This document shows positions 30,428 through 32,968 of a stretch of 32,968 bases of DNA, piece by piece. The stretch's first letter is position 1. Every line of letters begins with the position of its first letter. The position numbers and the translations under genes are program-made. The notes under the pieces are model-generated. The model was not told the origin of the DNA and did no database searches. It saw only the letters and a list, made by a program, of their open reading frames with translations. The DNA lies in NCBI RefSeq assembly GCF_012939955.1, contig NZ_SPMY01000046.1, positions 1 through 32,968 on the forward strand, read 5' to 3'. The stretch comes from Candidatus Accumulibacter phosphatis. GTDB taxonomy: Bacteria; Pseudomonadota; Gammaproteobacteria; Burkholderiales; Rhodocyclaceae.

Positions 30428-31417
30428 CTAGGCCACCAATTTCTCCGCCAGCTGGTACGCGTGATCCTTGAACCGGGCGCCCGAGCCAAACCAGGCGGCG
30501 TTCAACCGGTTGTCCTGGAGGCGGCCCTTCTCGTGGTCGATGTACTCGGTGGTGGCGTTGAGCAGACCCCACAGGGTCTGGTCGGTCGCGTCCTGGTGGC
30601 CGCCGATCATCTCGCCGGCAAAGAGTTCGACGATGCGGCGGTAGCCCTTGGACTTCCTGACCTGCTCAGGCGTGTAACTCTGCCCGTAGGGCATGAAGGG
30701 CTGGAACAAGTCCTGCAGCCAGCCATCGGTTTCGAGATCGGTCAGTTTCCGGCCGGCCATCAGCCCGGCCTTCTGCTGGAACTCGTCCCAGGCGTCCAGC
30801 GCGATGCCCAGGTCCGCCCGGACCGCTTTGGCATCGAAGATCGCCTGGTGCGAGATCGTCACCTGACGCTGCGCATCCCGGTTGCGCAGGGAGGCCTGCA
30901 GCGTGTTGTTGCACACGACCCGGATCGTCGTGAACCGCGCCACGGTCGCCATCGTGCCGTCGTAGGAGGTCGCCAGCAGCAGGTAGGGGGCGACTTCGTC
31001 GTCCAGGATGCGGGCGTTCTTGCCAACGCGCCCCAGTGCCCAGATGCGCCGGCCATTCATCAGCGCGCCGACGGTCTCGATGCGGAACTGCTTGGCCTCG
31101 GCCAACGCACCGAAGAAGTTGAGAATGTCCGCCGGCTGGACCACCTGGTAGTCGGACGAGACGACCGACAAGGGTGCGCCACAGTCGCTGCGGTACAGCA
31201 CGTGCTTGTCGGCAAAGGACTCGCGCTGGTTCGTGACGGTGCTGTCGAACTGGACCTCGGCCTTGAGGGCGCGCCATTCGAGCTGCGCGGCCTTCTGCCA
31301 GACCTCGACGCTGGCCTCGGGATCGACCGTTTGCCCGAGCCCGTGCCAGGGGACATCGGTGTCCGTGGCGTAGGCGATGGCGGCTTGGCCGGTGGTGAAG
31401 TCGATCTGGTGTGCCAT
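30428..31417 (-). CDS. DUF932 / TIGR03299 phage/plasmid-like protein
   Basis: The 329-residue protein starts MAHQIDFTTGQAAIAYATDT and contains DVPWHGLGQTVDPEAS, ALNGRRIWALGRV-like MNGRRIWALGRVGKNARI, LLATSYDGTMATVARFTTIRVVCNNTLQASL and a C-terminal YIDHEKGRLQDNRLNAAWFGSGARFKDHAYQLA, the layout of the DUF932 family. These occur on phages and plasmids and have no agreed function. GGAG ribosome-binding site and promoter copy 5 are upstream, a hairpin terminator downstream. The longest gene of the array. Confidence 0.93.
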   Translation of the reverse strand: MAHQIDFTTGQAAIAYATDTDVPWHGLGQTVDPEASVEVWQKAAQLEWRALKAEVQFDSTVTNQRESFADKHVLYRSDCGAPLSVVSSDYQVVQPADILNFFGALAEAKQFRIETVGALMNGRRIWALGRVGKNARILDDEVAPYLLLATSYDGTMATVARFTTIRVVCNNTLQASLRNRDAQRQVTISHQAIFDAKAVRADLGIALDAWDEFQQKAGLMAGRKLTDLETDGWLQDLFQPFMPYGQSYTPEQVRKSKGYRRIVELFAGEMIGGHQDATDQTLWGLLNATTEYIDHEKGRLQDNRLNAAWFGSGARFKDHAYQLAEKLVA

Positions 31418-31454
31418 GGTGTTTCTCCTTCGTGGTGTGGTTGATGACGATCAT

Positions 31455-31483
31455 ATGAACGCGCTGTGCCCAACACAAGCCAA
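31455..31483 (-). promoter_or_regulatory. Repeated promoter element, copy 5
   Basis: TTGGCT, 17 bp, GTTCAT in CAGCGCGTTCAT, then ATGATCGTCATCAACC. Upstream is an A-rich stretch (CTAAAAAATCG) in place of ATTGAGAA. Confidence 0.8.
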
Positions 31484-31535
31484 GCGATTTTTTAGTCCTC
31501 TGTCGTTTATCTTCGCCGTGGCTCCAAACGCAAGA

Positions 31536-31555
31536 ACGCCCGGTGGCCCGGGCGT
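31536..31555 (-). terminator. Hairpin downstream of the 63-aa HTH-like gene
   Basis: Same ACGCCCGG-GCCA-CCGGGCGT stem-loop as at 30389-30408, followed on the minus strand by TCTTG, a weak T run. It lies 20-40 bases after the stop of the 31575-31766 gene. Confidence 0.6.
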
Positions 31556-31574
31556 CTGGTGATGCTGTGGCGAC

Positions 31575-31766
31575 TCACACCATGTGGCGTGGGTCGCCGG
31601 TCAGGATTTCGAGCCAGTCCATGACGTAGTGCTCGCCGGAGACGCCTTGGGTGCGCACCTGGCGCACGCGCTTCATGGTGAGATTCCACTCCTCGGCAAT
31701 GCCGCGGATCGTCTTGTGATGCTTGCGCATCAGGTGCTGGATGGTTTGGGCGCTGAGGGTGTTCAT
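31575..31766 (-). CDS. Array protein, 63 aa, HTH-like
   Basis: The product (MNTLSAQTIQHLMRKHHKTI, then RGIAEEWNLTMKRVRQVRTQGVSGEHYVMDWLEILTGDP) has a plausible small helix-turn-helix: TIRGIAEEWNLTMKRVRQVR. It could be the array's own DNA-binding regulator, which is inference. GGAG at the usual distance, promoter copy 6 upstream. Confidence 0.78.
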   Translation of the reverse strand: MNTLSAQTIQHLMRKHHKTIRGIAEEWNLTMKRVRQVRTQGVSGEHYVMDWLEILTGDPRHMV

Positions 31767-31798
31767 GGTGGTCTCCTGCTGGCGTTGATGACGATCGT

Positions 31799-31827
31799 AT
31801 GAACGCGCTGTCTGGCGCCGAAGCCAA
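31799..31827 (-). promoter_or_regulatory. Repeated promoter element, copy 6
   Basis: TTGGCT, 17 bp, GTTCAT in CAGCGCGTTCAT, then ACGATCGTCATCAAC; preceded by ATTGAGAAGGCGC. Together with copy 4 it is closest to the consensus. Confidence 0.8.
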
Positions 31828-31883
31828 GCGCCTTCTCAATCTTTTTCGGGGCGGCTGGATGTTTCCAACCACCCCTTCGGTGA

Positions 31884-32405
31884 CTACCCAATGTGGTAGA
31901 TGCGCTCACCACCCTGGGGTTTCTCCGAGGTGATGGTCAGCCCGAGTTTCTTCTTGAACGCGCCGGCAAACGCGCCTCGCACGGTGTGCGACTGCCAGCC
32001 GGTGGATGCGCAAATTTGCGCAATTGTCGCGCCCTCGGGCCGCTTGAGCAGGGCGATCACCGCCGCCTGCTTGCTGTTCGCGCGGGTGCGGGGCTTCGCC
32101 GTCGTCGCTTGCTTCTCGGCCACCCATTGCGCCTCGGTGACCACCAGGGCGGCTTCCACCTCCGGGTCGGGATGCGTGGTCGGCAGTGCCGGCGGGGTGC
32201 GCCCCAGTGCGTCGTAGCCACCCGGCGAGATGAACCAGTCAGCGTCGCTGCCGGTGATCAGGGCTTTGTTGCAGAGGCCCTCGATCACCTTCTTGCGGGC
32301 GCCGCCCTTGACGTTGTCGGGGAACCAATTGACACGGCCATCGGGTTGCTCGGCAGCCTGTTCGAGGACCAGGCGCTGGGTGTCGGTGAGTGCGGTGCGG
32401 GTCAT
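31884..32405 (-). CDS. DUF3489-family protein
   Basis: The start is the ATG at 32405 (MTRTALTDTQRLVLEQAAEQ) with AAGGAG 6 bases upstream. The 173-residue protein ends with the DUF3489 signature: SKQAAVIALLKRPEGATIAQICASTGWQSHTVRGAFAGAFKKKLGLTITSEK, a winged-helix DNA-binding type domain (about residues 105-165). The N-terminal half contains a second helical segment (LEQAAEQPDGRVNWFPDNVKGG). A transcription-factor-like or DNA-binding role is likely. Preceded by promoter copy 7; it is the first gene of the array. Confidence 0.9.
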   Translation of the reverse strand: MTRTALTDTQRLVLEQAAEQPDGRVNWFPDNVKGGARKKVIEGLCNKALITGSDADWFISPGGYDALGRTPPALPTTHPDPEVEAALVVTEAQWVAEKQATTAKPRTRANSKQAAVIALLKRPEGATIAQICASTGWQSHTVRGAFAGAFKKKLGLTITSEKPQGGERIYHIG

Positions 32406-32439
32406 GGCGATCTCCTTGATCGGGGTTGATGACGAGCAC

Positions 32440-32468
32440 ATGAACGCGCTGTTCAATCACGAAGCCAA
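32440..32468 (-). promoter_or_regulatory. Repeated promoter element, copy 7
   Basis: TTGGCT, 17 bp, GTTCAT in CAGCGCGTTCAT, then GTGCTCGTCATCAACC. It is divergent from the HNH gene, which begins 25 bases beyond. Confidence 0.8.
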
Positions 32469-32492
32469 GTCCTGCCAACCAGAAAGACGCGA

Positions 32493-32891
32493 ATGCCCTT
32501 GCGTGCCCCGACTCCCTGCCGACACCCGGGTTGCGGTGCGGTGCTGACCACACCCGGCTATTGCGACGCGCACCGTGCCGATCACCGGCAGTGGGACAGC
32601 AATACGGGGAAGAGGCAGCGACAAGAGAAACGTGCCCTGCCCACAAACAGCGCCGCGTGGCGAGGCCTGCGCGCTCGGCTTCTGCGTGAGGCACCGCTAT
32701 GTCAGGAGTGCCTGCGGCTCGGTGTCTTGTGCGCCGCCAGCGTCGTCGATCACATCGATGGCGATAGCCACAATAACGACCGATCGAATCTGCAGTCGCT
32801 CTGCAGTCGCTGCCACGCCAGAGTCACGGCGAGGCACGACGGCGGCTTTGGCAACCCGAACCGGCGTCGCCAAGCGGACCGAGACTGCTGA
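32493..32891 (+). CDS. HNH endonuclease (phage packaging-type)
   Basis: The 132-residue protein has two N-terminal Cys-rich parts (PCRHPGCGAVLTTPGYCDAH), then SAAWRGLRARLLREAPLCQECL, and the HNH core VVDHIDGDSHNNDRSNLQSLC followed by SRCHARVTARHDGGFG, with the His of DHIDG and the Asn/His pair in place. In phages such HNH proteins sit beside the terminase and aid DNA packaging. It starts a plus-strand transcription unit after the minus-strand array. The remaining 77 bases to the window end show no further gene. Confidence 0.92.
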   Translation: MPLRAPTPCRHPGCGAVLTTPGYCDAHRADHRQWDSNTGKRQRQEKRALPTNSAAWRGLRARLLREAPLCQECLRLGVLCAASVVDHIDGDSHNNDRSNLQSLCSRCHARVTARHDGGFGNPNRRRQADRDC

Positions 32892-32968
32892 GCGGTGTCA
32901 GCGTCGGTCGATGGCCACTCGATGTCCGGCTGCGCACGCACGAAGCAAGGCCAGATCATTCGCTCATC

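Noticed and set aside
28710-32456. Peptide series QRVHTxVxN appearing at the start of several array frames
   Set aside because: Conserved at DNA level because of the promoter element; copy 1 has a stop codon in that frame and the phase relative to the genes differs, so it is not translated leader peptide.
1-32968. CRISPR array or Cas genes
   Set aside because: No regularly spaced identical repeats with unique spacers were seen; the Cas4-like nuclease belongs to the replication operon, and the repeated promoter elements are separated by genes.

Overview
The window is high-GC, densely coded DNA that looks like a betaproteobacterial chromosome. The intron-split tRNA-Ile2(CAU), with a group I core like the one in Azoarcus tRNA-Ile, and YgjP-type housekeeping genes suggest a Rhodocyclales-like host; this is inference. 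It falls into two parts: a decaying chromosomal flank (about 1-5.2 kb) and an accessory region (about 5.2 kb to the end) that reads as the early half of a large prophage or phage-like integrative element.

Flank. A transposase fragment at the left edge abuts a ParA-type ATPase gene that keeps only its N-terminal half. Next, on the minus strand, come a YgjP-type metallopeptidase with an in-frame TAG near its original start, a carboxylesterase, and an isopropylmalate/tartrate dehydrogenase-family gene broken by one extra base in an 8-base G/C run. A Cys/Met-metabolism PLP enzyme follows on the plus strand behind a (CAT)6 repeat. Then comes a tRNA-Ile(CAU) gene split in its anticodon loop by a 251-nt group I intron, with a strong terminator after it.

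Accessory cargo and integration module. After the tRNA lie a relic of a recombinase-associated HTH gene and a compact three-gene cassette (TIGR04255-like protein, HTH protein, 'QTCDVV' protein) that is a candidate defence system. The minus-strand integration operon follows: small ORF, DUF2924 protein, serine recombinase, HTH accessory protein. Next is an ImmA/XRE switch, with divergent promoters and palindromic operators facing an operon of unknown proteins, one split by a frameshift in a T run.

Replication module (14.7-23.6 kb, plus strand). It runs as a tightly overlapping operon: AlpA-like HTH protein, unknown protein, Sak4-like ATPase, putative ssDNA-binding protein, SF2 helicase, zinc-finger protein, Fe-S type PD-(D/E)XK nuclease, small protein, P4/D5-type primase-helicase, RuvC-like nuclease and a DUF6362-like protein. 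A membrane diguanylate cyclase gene follows as a cargo unit bracketed by two copies of the same 35-bp terminator-containing repeat. Two tandem ParB-domain DNA methyltransferases come next, one with SPPY and one with DPPY.

Small-gene array (28.4-32.4 kb, minus strand). Eight small genes, including DUF932 and DUF3489 proteins, form an array. Seven of them are preceded by the same promoter-like element: TTGGCT, exactly 17 bp, then GTTCAT inside a conserved CAGCGCGTTCAT. An eighth copy lies before the DUF2924/recombinase operon 18 kb away, which implies one regulon joining integration functions to the small-gene array. The window ends with a plus-strand HNH endonuclease that probably opens the packaging module.
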